The notes under the pieces were generated by a model. It made no database searches, was not told the origin of the DNA, and saw only the letters and a program-made list of their open reading frames with translations. A stretch of 38,546 bases of DNA. Origin: Flavobacteriaceae bacterium (GTDB lineage Bacteria; Bacteroidota; Bacteroidia; Flavobacteriales; Flavobacteriaceae). The DNA lies in assembly GCA_020627885.1 (NCBI GenBank), contig JAHDGB010000006.1, forward strand, positions 1-38,546, read 5' to 3'. A program made the translations under genes and the position numbers. The stretch's first letter is position 1; each line of letters starts with the position of its first letter. Positions 1-6,097 of the stretch are shown here, piece after piece.

Positions 1-55
1 ATTTGTAATGTAATTAAAACACTATAACAAAATGATTTTAGATAAAAACGGAGAA
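1..55. repeat. Terminal 55-bp direct repeat, left copy (circular closure)
   Basis: These bases are identical to 38492-38546. The repeat contains the promoter leader and the first 24 nt of the gene at 32. An exact overlap of this modest length at contig ends is typical of a circular assembly graph with k near 55. It means the molecule is circular or circularly permuted, with a unique length of 38,491 bp. A true packaged terminal repeat is possible but is not indicated. Confidence 0.9.
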
Positions 56-229
56 ATTTTCAAGGTTAACGATCAACCTTTAGAAGTAGGCGACAAAGTA
101 TTAGTATCTACTAGATCGGGAAACTATAAAACAAAAGTAATAAGAGACTTTTTTAACATAACTTTAGAAGAAAACAACACAGCCTTAAAAGATAGTGCTT
201 GCTTGTATTCAATTATAGAAATATTATAA
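32..229 (+). CDS. Hypothetical small protein (65 aa), SH3/KOW-like look
   Basis: I do not recognise a family. The protein is short, with a segment around residues 18-40 (VGDKVLVSTRSGNYKTKVI) that looks like a small beta-barrel of SH3 or KOW type. Similar 'KGxxV..T..G' segments recur in the small proteins at 8343 and 3134, so this may be a common fold among the phage's small early genes. The ATG follows a promoter and an A-rich leader (AAAACACTATAACAAA). It is the only gene of its unit and is followed by two terminators. The 38523-38546 fragment is the same gene start. Confidence 0.75.
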   Translation: MILDKNGEIFKVNDQPLEVGDKVLVSTRSGNYKTKVIRDFFNITLEENNTALKDSACLYSIIEIL

Positions 230-244
230 CTATATTTACAATAT

Positions 245-265
245 AAAAGGACGCTAATCCTTTTT
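245..265 (+). terminator. First tandem terminator after the gene at 32
   Basis: A 7-bp stem AAAAGGA/TCCTTTT with a 6-nt loop is followed by further Ts. It is weak alone but is backed by the stronger hairpin 16 bases downstream. Confidence 0.5.
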
Positions 266-280
266 GATACCCATAATTAT

Positions 281-313
281 AACGCTGCTAATTCCAGTTA
301 GCAGCGTTTTTTT
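281..313 (+). terminator. Rho-independent terminator
   Basis: Perfect 11-bp stem AACGCTGCTAA (281-291) / TTAGCAGCGTT (298-308) with loop TTCCAG, running into a T-tract (307-313). It ends the first transcription unit just upstream of the class 2 promoter at 323. Confidence 0.9.
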
Positions 314-322
314 ATTTAATTA

Positions 323-337
323 TTTTTTGTATATTTG
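323..337 (+). promoter_or_regulatory. Class 2 promoter of the 342-480 RNA
   Basis: TTTTTTG (323-329) directly joins TATATTTG (330-337). The 15-nt string is identical to that upstream of the terS operon (8664-8678). There is no -33 TTTG at the usual distance. Transcription should begin near 342. Confidence 0.65.
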
Positions 338-341
338 TATT

Positions 342-480
342 GTAATTTAAAAGGCTTATTGCTCGTAACAACAAGCCTTAATAAATTAAATCTAACCACT
401 TTGTTTGGTTAGAGTATCCTTAAATTTTTATTGGTTTTTAACCAATCTTTCTTTTAACCAAGTCAAGGCTTGGTTTTTTT
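342..480 (+). ncRNA. Candidate structured small RNA or attenuator leader
   Basis: The stretch 230-549 has no gene. Inside it, a promoter (323-337) and a strong terminator (456-480) bracket about 135 nt with no ATG. Four hairpins can be drawn. They are 351-361/369-379 (AAGGCTTATTG with its near-perfect complement), 391-398/406-413 (TCTAACCA/TGGTTAGA), 430-436/440-446 (ATTGGTT/AACCAAT) and the terminator 456-462/469-475 (AACCAAG/CTTGGTT then T8). The last three share the same AACCA/TGGTT arms, so alternative pairings are possible, as in an attenuator. The unit lies just before the promoter of the recombination operon. Whether it acts in trans or as a read-through leader cannot be told from sequence. 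Confidence 0.6.
456..480 (+). terminator. Terminator ending the 342-480 RNA
   Basis: Stem AACCAAG (456-462) / CTTGGTT (469-475) with a 6-nt loop, then an 8-T run. It directly precedes the ERF promoter at 492. Confidence 0.85.
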
Positions 481-491
481 TATTCCAAAAA

Positions 492-523
492 CTTGCATAA
501 ACAAAATATATTTAGTAATTTCG
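492..523 (+). promoter_or_regulatory. Class 1 promoter of the ERF/recombination operon
   Basis: CTTG (492-495), a 20-bp spacer and TAATTTCG (516-523), followed by CTAATGTAATTA. It lies inside the longest possible reading frame of the next gene, which shows that translation must start downstream, at 550. Confidence 0.7.
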
Positions 524-549
524 CTAATGTAATTATTAAACAAATTAAA

Positions 550-1080
550 ATGAGTGAAAAAACAAACTTATATAAAAGTTTACTTTCAGCAAAAAAAGAA
601 ATGGAAGCTATAACAAAAGATAGTAAAAACCCATTCTTTAAATCTAATTACTTTGATATAAACAAGCTTTTATTTGAAGTGGAACCAATAATGCAAAAAC
701 ACGGCTTACTGATTTTACAACCTATCGAAAATGGTATTTGTAAAACAAATATAGTGCACGTTGAAACAGGGGAATCTGTTTCTTGTGAGATTGCGTTAGG
801 AGAGTTCAGAGACCCGCAAAAGATGGGTAGTGCTATAACATACTACCGTAGATACACTTTACAATCTCTTTTAGCCTTACAAGCAGAGGACGACGACGGA
901 AACTTAGCAGCTAAAAAAACTGAACCACCTAAAAAAACTGAACCAAAAAAGAAGTTAACAGAAGAAGCTTTTAAAAATTTAATTGAATCTAAAAACAAAG
1001 AGCATATTTTAGCAGCTTTAAAGTTTAGAGAAATGAATAAAACGCAAAGAGATTCATTAAACAAGTTGTTAAGTGAGTAA
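550..1080 (+). CDS. erf: ERF family ssDNA-annealing recombination protein
   Basis: This is a single-strand annealing protein of the ERF superfamily (176 aa), which pairs complementary single strands during phage replication and recombination. The N-terminal part shows the ERF pattern (KNPFFKSNYFDINKL at 27-40, then a central HVETG at 70-74). The diagnostic core DPQKMGSAITYYRRYTLQSL lies at 89-108 and is followed by the acidic EDDDGN (113-118). A Lys/Pro-rich linker (about 121-135) leads to a helical C-terminal piece, the usual variable tail. An in-frame start at 493 exists, but the promoter -7 box lies inside that extension. The ATG at 550 has the normal A-rich leader and starts at the conserved N-terminus. 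It is the first gene of an operon with the SSB-like protein at 2369, a normal partner. Confidence 0.92.
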   Translation: MSEKTNLYKSLLSAKKEMEAITKDSKNPFFKSNYFDINKLLFEVEPIMQKHGLLILQPIENGICKTNIVHVETGESVSCEIALGEFRDPQKMGSAITYYRRYTLQSLLALQAEDDDGNLAAKKTEPPKKTEPKKKLTEEAFKNLIESKNKEHILAALKFREMNKTQRDSLNKLLSE

Positions 1081-1315
1081 TAAAGAAACTATAAATATAA
1101 CTCTAAAGGTGTTAGCTAAAGATGTTAACACCTTAGCTGACGAATTACACCGACATTTTGAGGTTGTAAGCTTTAAACATCTTCCTAACACTGATAAAAT
1201 GTACGAAAAAGACCCGTACTTCAAGAAGCTAAGAAACAAAATAAAAGAGTTAAAAAACAAAGAGGCGGAGCATATTAACGCTAATAATTACAAGTATAAA
1301 GATGATAAGAGTTGA
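1073..1315 (+). CDS. Hypothetical protein (80 aa), GTG start
   Basis: Starts with GTG, overlapping the end of the ERF gene by 8 bases. This suggests translational coupling, and no nearby ATG would serve. The product is short and charged, with a predicted helical C-terminal half rich in Lys and Glu (about 43-72). No family is recognised. Its place directly behind an annealing protein suggests a role in recombination or replication, but that is inference from position. Confidence 0.65.
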   Translation: MSNKETINITLKVLAKDVNTLADELHRHFEVVSFKHLPNTDKMYEKDPYFKKLRNKIKELKNKEAEHINANNYKYKDDKS

Positions 1316-1577
1316 TGAAATAGCACATAAAATATTCGAGTTAACAGGTGTTAATTTCGTAGCAAATACTAGAAAACGTAAAGAAACAGATATAAGGGCT
1401 TTTTTCTGCTACCTGCTTAAAGATAAATACGAGTTTACACAGGAAGAAATAAACGAAGAATTGAACGACTTAGGTATTAAAAGAAATAGATCAAATGTTA
1501 GCCATAGTATTAGTAAAATTAAAACAATGGTTAAAAACGGCATAAAAGAGCGTTATTTAATAGATTTATTTATTTAG
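1302..1577 (+). CDS. DnaA domain IV-like DNA-binding protein (possibly truncated by TAG)
   Basis: The 91-aa product looks like the C-terminal DNA-binding domain of DnaA. An N-terminal helical segment is followed by KRKETDIRAFFCYLLKD (25-41), 'TQEEINEELNDLGI' and RNRSNVSHSISKIKTMV (62-78). This follows the DnaA layout in which a recognition helix (R-x-H-S-T-V type) comes before a final helix. Such small proteins may bind origin or operator DNA. The ATG overlaps the previous gene by 14 bases. The frame ends at TAG (1575-1577) but stays open for another 63 codons (see 1578-1769), so the gene may be longer in relatives. The family assignment is by pattern only. Confidence 0.6.
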   Translation: MIRVDEIAHKIFELTGVNFVANTRKRKETDIRAFFCYLLKDKYEFTQEEINEELNDLGIKRNRSNVSHSISKIKTMVKNGIKERYLIDLFI

Positions 1578-1769
1578 TTCTACCCTGATAAAGAAGTTAC
1601 AAAAACTTTAGTTAAAAAAATAGAGTCAGAAAAAAAACAAAATAATAATAGTAAATTCAATAAAAAGATTTTATCTTTGACAAAGAATTTAAACTTAAAA
1701 CAACAAAGCGAGATAATAGAAACATTAAAACTTAAAATAAATAGTTACACATGGAAAAACCAACAATAG
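1578..1769 (+). other. Open in-frame extension behind the TAG of the DnaA-like gene
   Basis: Directly after the TAG at 1575-1577 the same frame continues without a stop for 63 codons, ending at 1767-1769, 19 bases into the next gene. It has no ATG, so it is not an independent gene by ordinary rules. The translation is Lys/Asn-rich and looks helical (for example FYPDKEVTKTLVKKIES). Without this reading the stretch is a 173-base gap in an otherwise tightly packed operon. A nonsense mutation or partial read-through would explain it. Confidence 0.45.
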
Positions 1770-2356
1770 AACAAATTAAAAAACATTTTGAGAACGCTAA
1801 ACAGGTTAGATGCTTGCAAGATGATTGTGTTTATTTATTAAAGAAAACGAGTGATCGATTTAGCTGTGAAGGTAGTTTATGGGGTTCTTCTATCTATAAC
1901 ACCATCAAGCTATATGACCCTAAACAAGGATTCGCTGAAATAATATCATACAAACAAACACAAGATGAAGAAACTTCTAAAAATATAGATGAAATAAACG
2001 TTATATTTGACGAAGTGAAAGAAAATGAAACTGACAGCGCACTACGTTATAATACGGGTAAATTAAAATGGTCATTAGTCGATTTTGATTCATTAGAAGA
2101 TATGGTTAAGGTTTTAAATTTTGGTGCTGAAAAATATGAGCCTAATAATTGGAAGAAAGGTTTAAACACTAAACAAATATCAGATAGCCTTATGAGACAT
2201 CTTTTTGCTTTTTTAAGAGGTGAAGATATAGACAAAGAAAGCGGGTTGCCTCACACAGGACACATAATGTGTAACGCTATGTTTTTATCTTATATGTTTA
2301 GATTCTCCCCAGACTTTGACAAAAGAGATATTGATGAAAATAAAAAAACAATTTAA
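1751..2356 (+). CDS. dATP/dGTP diphosphohydrolase-like protein with extra N-terminal domain
   Basis: The C-terminal half (about residues 97-185) matches the all-alpha nucleotide pyrophosphohydrolase-like family named dATP/dGTP diphosphohydrolase N-terminal domain, common in phages. Visible motifs are the lead-in RYNTGKLKW (99-107), FGAEKY (124-129), NNW (132-134), RH (149-150), ED-ID (158-161) and H168/H171 within a 'GLPHTGHI' segment. These acidic and His residues are the likely metal ligands. The first about 95 residues belong to no family I know. A role in shaping the host dNTP pool is likely. No PurZ-like gene is seen, so there is no evidence for a 2-aminoadenine genome. Confidence 0.72.
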   Translation: MEKPTIEQIKKHFENAKQVRCLQDDCVYLLKKTSDRFSCEGSLWGSSIYNTIKLYDPKQGFAEIISYKQTQDEETSKNIDEINVIFDEVKENETDSALRYNTGKLKWSLVDFDSLEDMVKVLNFGAEKYEPNNWKKGLNTKQISDSLMRHLFAFLRGEDIDKESGLPHTGHIMCNAMFLSYMFRFSPDFDKRDIDENKKTI

Positions 2357-2368
2357 AACAATAATAAA

Positions 2369-2716
2369 ATGAAAGTAACAGGTAAAATCAAACTAATTAA
2401 CGAAACGCAAACATTTGGTAATAACTTCAATAAAAGAGAGTTAGTAGTAACAACAGACGAACAATATCCGCAACATATTTTAATAGAGTTTACACAGGAT
2501 AAATGTACTTTATTAGATAAATTTCAAGTAGGGCAAAACGTTGAGGTTTCAATAAATTTACGAGGGAGAATTTGGACAAACCCTGAAGGAATAGCGAAAT
2601 ATTTCAACTCTATTCAAGGTTGGAGAATAACAGGGTTAGAAAGTCAAAGCCTTGAAATACCTGAAAGGGACACAAGTACTTATATTGACGAAGAACCTGA
2701 CGATCTACCATTCTAA
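2369..2716 (+). CDS. DUF3127 single-stranded DNA-binding-like protein
   Basis: This 115-aa protein is typical of the DUF3127 family, widespread in Bacteroidota and their phages. Characteristic stretches are GKIKLINETQTFGNNF (5-20), KRELVVTTDEQYPQ (22-35), VEVSINLRGRIWTNPEG (58-74) and FNSIQGWRI (79-87). The family has an OB-fold character. The C-terminus is an acidic tail ending DDLPF, like the protein-recruiting tip of bacterial SSB (DDDIPF). It probably coats ssDNA and recruits partners during ERF-mediated annealing or replication. It is the last gene of the operon before a strong terminator, and has the standard AAAACAATAATAAA leader. Confidence 0.87.
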   Translation: MKVTGKIKLINETQTFGNNFNKRELVVTTDEQYPQHILIEFTQDKCTLLDKFQVGQNVEVSINLRGRIWTNPEGIAKYFNSIQGWRITGLESQSLEIPERDTSTYIDEEPDDLPF

Positions 2717-2721
2717 AAACA

Positions 2722-2750
2722 AACCCCAACCGTAAAAAGTTGGGGTTTTT
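2722..2750 (+). terminator. Terminator of the recombination operon
   Basis: Perfect 9-bp stem AACCCCAAC (2722-2730) / GTTGGGGTT (2739-2747) with an 8-nt loop and a T-tract, 5 bases after the SSB-like gene. Confidence 0.9.
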
Positions 2751-2782
2751 CTTGTGTAATACTTTTTTATATTGTAGATTTG
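2751..2782 (+). promoter_or_regulatory. Class 1 promoter of the replication operon
   Basis: CTTG (2751-2754), a 20-bp spacer and TAGATTTG (2775-2782), followed by TAATATAATTA and an AAAACAATAAAATT leader to the ATG at 2812. Confidence 0.75.
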
Positions 2783-2811
2783 TAATATAATTAATTTAAA
2801 ACAATAAAATT

Positions 2812-2958
2812 ATGAATGCACTACCAAGCATAAAACCCGATAAACCAAGTTTAGTAAAATGGTTTATAAAACACAAAGTCAGCACTAAAGTAACATCTAC
2901 AAAATACGCAATAAGAAGAGCGGTAATACACGAACAACTAAAACACGAATTAAAATGA
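2812..2958 (+). CDS. Small basic protein (48 aa)
   Basis: This short ORF opens the replication operon. It has a promoter and a typical A-rich leader just upstream, and it is joined to the next gene by an ATGA overlap. The product is strongly basic (many Lys/Arg and His) and helical, for example KWFIKHKVSTKVTS. That would suit nucleic-acid binding or a host-directed peptide, but no family is recognised. Confidence 0.65.
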   Translation: MNALPSIKPDKPSLVKWFIKHKVSTKVTSTKYAIRRAVIHEQLKHELK

Positions 2959-3122
2959 TACACATTACAAAATTACCAAGCGATAATATCGAGACCTACA
3001 AAGTTAATAATAAAACAGTTTATTTCTATCGAGAATACGGTCAAATTAAATGTAGTGAAGGCTTAACAAATTCAGAATTAGAGCAATTTATTAAACATAC
3101 AAACAACGAAGAAGATAATTAA
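2955..3122 (+). CDS. Small hypothetical protein (55 aa)
   Basis: Starts at the ATG of an ATGA overlap with the previous gene, the usual sign of coupled translation. Residues 11-40 read as a small beta-rich unit (ETYKVNNKTVYFYREYGQIK), followed by a helix (SELEQFIKH) and an acidic end. Function unknown. The operon context and coupling support it as real. Confidence 0.6.
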   Translation: MIHITKLPSDNIETYKVNNKTVYFYREYGQIKCSEGLTNSELEQFIKHTNNEEDN

Positions 3123-3133
3123 AAATTAAACAC

Positions 3134-3379
3134 ATGAAAACATTAAGAAATTACAGCGATATAATTATGATGATTTGGGAAACAAACCCTAAAAAAAGAA
3201 ATAAATATAACAAAATTAAAGCTTATGTAAAACCTAATGTACAAGTAAATAAAGGTGATTTTATACAAGGTAATGATATAAACTACAAATACGAAATAAT
3301 GGAAGTTTTAGGACGTAGAAAATCAGCACACAGCGAATATGATTACATTTATTTAGATACTAAAAATAAACCTGTATAA
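3134..3379 (+). CDS. Hypothetical protein (81 aa)
   Basis: Lies 11 bases after the previous gene and 1 base before the replication protein gene. The middle (VNKGDFIQGNDINYKYEIMEVLG) resembles the small SH3-like units of other short phage genes. No family is recognised. Confidence 0.65.
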   Translation: MKTLRNYSDIIMMIWETNPKKRNKYNKIKAYVKPNVQVNKGDFIQGNDINYKYEIMEVLGRRKSAHSEYDYIYLDTKNKPV

Positions 3380-3380
3380 T

Positions 3381-4169
3381 ATGGCTGAAAATAAAAAATC
3401 TTTCACTGCTTATTGTGATTGGAAAGAAACTTTTGATTCTCTACCTGACGACAAAGCAGGTCAATTAATCAAACATTTGTTTGCGTACGTAAATGATGAA
3501 AATCCGCAAACTGATGATATTTTGATAAAAGCTGTCTTTGCTCAAATCAAACAAACGTTAAAAAGAGATTTGAAAAAGTGGGAATCTAAAAAAAATGAAA
3601 GATCAAGATCCGCAGTTTTAGGTAACTTAAAAAGGTATCAAATTGACCTATATAATGACGTTGTGAGTAAAAAAATAACGTTAGAAGAAGCTAAAAACCT
3701 AGCAAAAACAAGGGTTTCAAAGCATAGCGACGCAAAACCTCGCATAGCGACGCATAGCGACGCAAAACTCGCTGTAAGAGATAGTGTAAGTGTTAGTGTA
3801 AGAGATAGTGTAATAGTATCATCTAAAGATGATGTTGTGTTAAATAACACCAACAACAAAAAAAGTTTTGATCCCGATGGTATTTTAAGTGTTGAAGAAA
3901 TTAAAAAAGAATATTTATCAAATAGCAAAGTTTTGGAAAGTTTGGTAAATGAACCTAAAAACAAACTAAACAGCATTGATGAACTTAAAAACTTTTTAAA
4001 TCAATTTTGCAGCGATTTGATTCAAGAGGGTAGAAATGTAACTTCTCGTAAAGATTTTGGTAAATACTTTTTAAACTGCATTAGAAAGGGCAAATTTAAG
4101 TTTGAAGCTAAAAAAAGTAAAAACATATCTAAAGAAAACTTTATAAGTAACCCGTACAACGATTTTTAA
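3381..4169 (+). CDS. DUF6291-type phage replication protein
   Basis: The N-terminus (KKSFTAYCDWKETFDSLPDD, then KAGQLIKHLFAYVNDENP) is the signature of the DUF6291 family, found next to phage replication genes in Bacteroidota. The family's typical end is also present (FAQIKQTLKRDLKKWESKKNER, about 49-73). The middle (about 110-155) is low complexity and encoded by short DNA repeats (3722-3813). The C-terminal third (about 170-240) is helical and ends with a basic region. By analogy with DnaD/DnaC-type replisome organisers it may bind the origin and load the helicase at 4643. That role is inference from gene order. The ATG at 3381 follows the upstream stop by one base. Confidence 0.7.
   Translation: MAENKKSFTAYCDWKETFDSLPDDKAGQLIKHLFAYVNDENPQTDDILIKAVFAQIKQTLKRDLKKWESKKNERSRSAVLGNLKRYQIDLYNDVVSKKITLEEAKNLAKTRVSKHSDAKPRIATHSDAKLAVRDSVSVSVRDSVIVSSKDDVVLNNTNNKKSFDPDGILSVEEIKKEYLSNSKVLESLVNEPKNKLNSIDELKNFLNQFCSDLIQEGRNVTSRKDFGKYFLNCIRKGKFKFEAKKSKNISKENFISNPYNDF
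3722..3813 (+). repeat. Two short tandem-repeat blocks inside the replication gene
   Basis: GCATAGCGACGC occurs at 3722, 3742 and 3752, with spacings of 20 and 10 bases. Then GTAAGAGATAGTGTAA occurs at 3774 and 3798, with a 24-base period and 6-base sub-repeats between. The first block is richer in G and C than its surroundings. A change of one 10-base unit would shift the frame, while a change in the second block would stay in frame. Confidence 0.8.
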
Positions 4170-4191
4170 TATTATTTAAAACAATAAAACC

Positions 4192-4641
4192 ATGAAAGCA
4201 TACAAATATATAGAAGACAGTAAAAAAGTCCTTGAAACGCTTTCTTTTGAGTTTTCTAAAATGGATAATTCAAAAACTAGATTAGAAGACTTAAACACAA
4301 TAATTAAAATGCTTAACTGCTTTGAATCGATGTTAAATGAAAAATATTACACTGATTTTATGGAATTGTTAATATTATCAAGGCTTTACCAAACTTTATT
4401 AAAGGCTGATTTTAGCGAAGTTAATGTAACTGAATTTATACAGTATTTTGAACAGGATTTGAGATTTGGAAAAGATTATTACAAAGAACAAATAGCAGAG
4501 TTATTGGTAGATAAACAGCGATATAATTCATTGACTCATGGTAAATTACATCAAGATAAAAAAGAAACTTGGATAAAAAGCGTAAATAATTTGGTTAAAC
4601 AAGTTAAGATGCGTATATTGTGGACGAAAAAATATAAATAA
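4192..4641 (+). CDS. Hypothetical helical protein (149 aa) before the helicase
   Basis: Predominantly helical and charged with no recognised motif; leucine-rich stretches occur at about 30-80. It begins after the common AAAACAATAAAACC leader and ends one base before the helicase gene, so the two are probably translated together. A helicase loader or adaptor would fit between an initiator-like protein and a helicase, but nothing in the sequence itself shows this. Confidence 0.72.
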   Translation: MKAYKYIEDSKKVLETLSFEFSKMDNSKTRLEDLNTIIKMLNCFESMLNEKYYTDFMELLILSRLYQTLLKADFSEVNVTEFIQYFEQDLRFGKDYYKEQIAELLVDKQRYNSLTHGKLHQDKKETWIKSVNNLVKQVKMRILWTKKYK

Positions 4642-4642
4642 A

Positions 4643-5659
4643 ATGAAATTAATAGATACTGAGAACATACAAAACAATAATTTCGACTACAAAAAACATA
4701 TTGTAAGTAGTTCAGAAATAAACAATTATATAGATAAATACCACAAAGGAGATATAAAAAAAGGCTTTGGAATAGGTGTAGAATGGGTAGATAAGTTAAT
4801 AGTTGCTAAGGAAAACGAATTTTACGCAGTTGTAGGTAAAAAAGGAGACGGAAAAACAACTATACAAAAAGCTTGGTTTTTAATGTGGTCAATTGTCAAC
4901 GGTGTTAAGTGGGTTTGTGCTTTTAAAGAGAATATGGATTGGTCTACAAAAGTAGGTTTGTTAAGTCAACTTTTAGGTGATTTTGAGAATAAAGTAGCTA
5001 AAGAAAACCCTATTTTACATAAAAAAGCTAGTGAATGGGTAGATGATCATTTTATTTTTATAGACGTTGAGAGTATCAAAGAAGCTACGGAAGCATGCAA
5101 AGGTTTGATAAATGACGGCGAAAAAATACACGCTTTGATTTTAGATCCTTCTAACTCTTTTGATAGTGGGTTTTCGGAAACAGGAAATGACTATTACGAC
5201 GGGAGAAAGACGGGTAAGGCTTTGTTAAATTTTACTAAAGAGTATTTAACAGTTCATGTGTCGCAACACCCTACAATGTCAGCACAACGACGTGAGGGCG
5301 ATGTTTTTAGTTACGATGCAGAAATGGGTGCAATATTCAATAAAGCTTCATTTACATACAATATTAACCGTACTCGTGGCACTTCTGAGAATCGTATCGG
5401 TATAGAAAATGTTCGTAATAAATTAACAGGCGGTGGGGAAACGCACCCTGAATACCCGTTGATTCTGCATTGGTCGCCTACTAAAATAGATTTAAGACAC
5501 GAAAACAACGAGATAAAAGACGTTATTAAGTTTTTAAAAATGCGTCACAATCCGTTAAATGAATATTTCGATCAAGGAGAACACCAACAACCTAAAATAA
5601 CAGGTATTTCTGCTGAAGAAGCTTTCGGAACAGACGAAGAAGATTTCACACCTTTTTAA
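4643..5659 (+). CDS. DnaB-like (SF4/RecA-fold) replicative helicase
   Basis: The 338-aa product has a RecA-type ATPase core. The Walker A GKKGDGKTT lies at 65-73, after a beta strand (EFYAVV). The Walker B strand HALILD ends at D168, a conserved His-containing strand HVSQHP lies at 205-210, and a possible arginine finger is in NINRTRG (240-246). The pattern of a lead-in 'GIGVEWVDKLI' and a post-Walker A helix is that of hexameric phage helicases of the DnaB/T7 gp4 group. The N-terminal collar or primase domain is missing, leaving only about 40 residues before the core. The C-terminus ends in an acidic DEEDFTPF, like an SSB tail. It likely drives fork unwinding. Confidence 0.85.
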   Translation: MKLIDTENIQNNNFDYKKHIVSSSEINNYIDKYHKGDIKKGFGIGVEWVDKLIVAKENEFYAVVGKKGDGKTTIQKAWFLMWSIVNGVKWVCAFKENMDWSTKVGLLSQLLGDFENKVAKENPILHKKASEWVDDHFIFIDVESIKEATEACKGLINDGEKIHALILDPSNSFDSGFSETGNDYYDGRKTGKALLNFTKEYLTVHVSQHPTMSAQRREGDVFSYDAEMGAIFNKASFTYNINRTRGTSENRIGIENVRNKLTGGGETHPEYPLILHWSPTKIDLRHENNEIKDVIKFLKMRHNPLNEYFDQGEHQQPKITGISAEEAFGTDEEDFTPF

Positions 5660-5676
5660 AAATAAATATTAAAATA

Positions 5677-5708
5677 TTTGGTAGTTATAGTAAAAAATAT
5701 TAGATTTG
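5677..5708 (+). promoter_or_regulatory. Class 1 promoter (TTTGGTAGTT type)
   Basis: TTTG (5677-5680) within ATATTTGGTAGTTAT, a 20-bp spacer and a perfect TAGATTTG -7 box (5701-5708). It serves the gene at 5740. Confidence 0.8.
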
Positions 5709-5739
5709 TGTAAGTTTAAAAATTAATAAAATTAATAAA

Positions 5740-6021
5740 ATGACAGAACTTGAATTTATAGATGAAATGATATCTAAATTAAAAAGAATAAAAAGTGCTA
5801 TAAAAAAGAAAGATAATTTAAGTGAGAAAGCTTTTAATATGGATTTTAGAAAAAACACACAGAGACAGATAGAGAAAGCTAACACTAATTTGAATTGGCA
5901 ATGTATGTATTTAGATAAAGAAAAAACAGAGTTAGCAAGGTTTTTTAAAGGCTCTTTTTTAGATGTTGACACAAGTCCGAAAGAGTATAACCCGTCGGGT
6001 TTTCATAAATATAAAGGTTGA
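5740..6021 (+). CDS. Hypothetical protein (93 aa)
   Basis: The first gene after a strong class 1 promoter. The N-terminal half is a basic amphipathic helix (about 3-50, rich in Lys and Ile). The C-terminal third contains RFFKGSFLDVDTSP and ends in a Pro/Gly-rich tail. No family is recognised. Likely an early phage protein. Confidence 0.7.
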   Translation: MTELEFIDEMISKLKRIKSAIKKKDNLSEKAFNMDFRKNTQRQIEKANTNLNWQCMYLDKEKTELARFFKGSFLDVDTSPKEYNPSGFHKYKG

Positions 6022-6097
6022 TTAATGTGTTTTTAAATGATAAACGAATTAAAAAAATTAATTAAACAAAACACAAAATAATTAAAAATATTACAAA

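Noticed and set aside
1-55. True packaged direct terminal repeat
   Set aside because: 55 bp is short for such repeats and equals a common assembly k-mer. It also cuts through a normal promoter-gene unit that is complete when the ends are joined.
493-549. Longer ERF N-terminus from an ATG at 493
   Set aside because: The extension contains the promoter -7 box (516-523), so the predicted transcript starts after it. The ATG at 550 matches the family start.
1575-1577. TAG recoded as an amino acid in this phage
   Set aside because: TAG is a plain stop in several other genes, with normal gene ends and neighbours. Only this one TAG has a long open frame behind it.
3638-3976. Antisense 112-aa ORF in the replication gene
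   Set aside because: It runs against the repeat block, gives a low-complexity Thr/Leu/Ser product, and has no start signals.
6039-6080. 14-aa ORF in the gap before the coiled-coil gene
   Set aside because: Very short, Lys/Asn-rich and without a leader motif; chance is a sufficient explanation.
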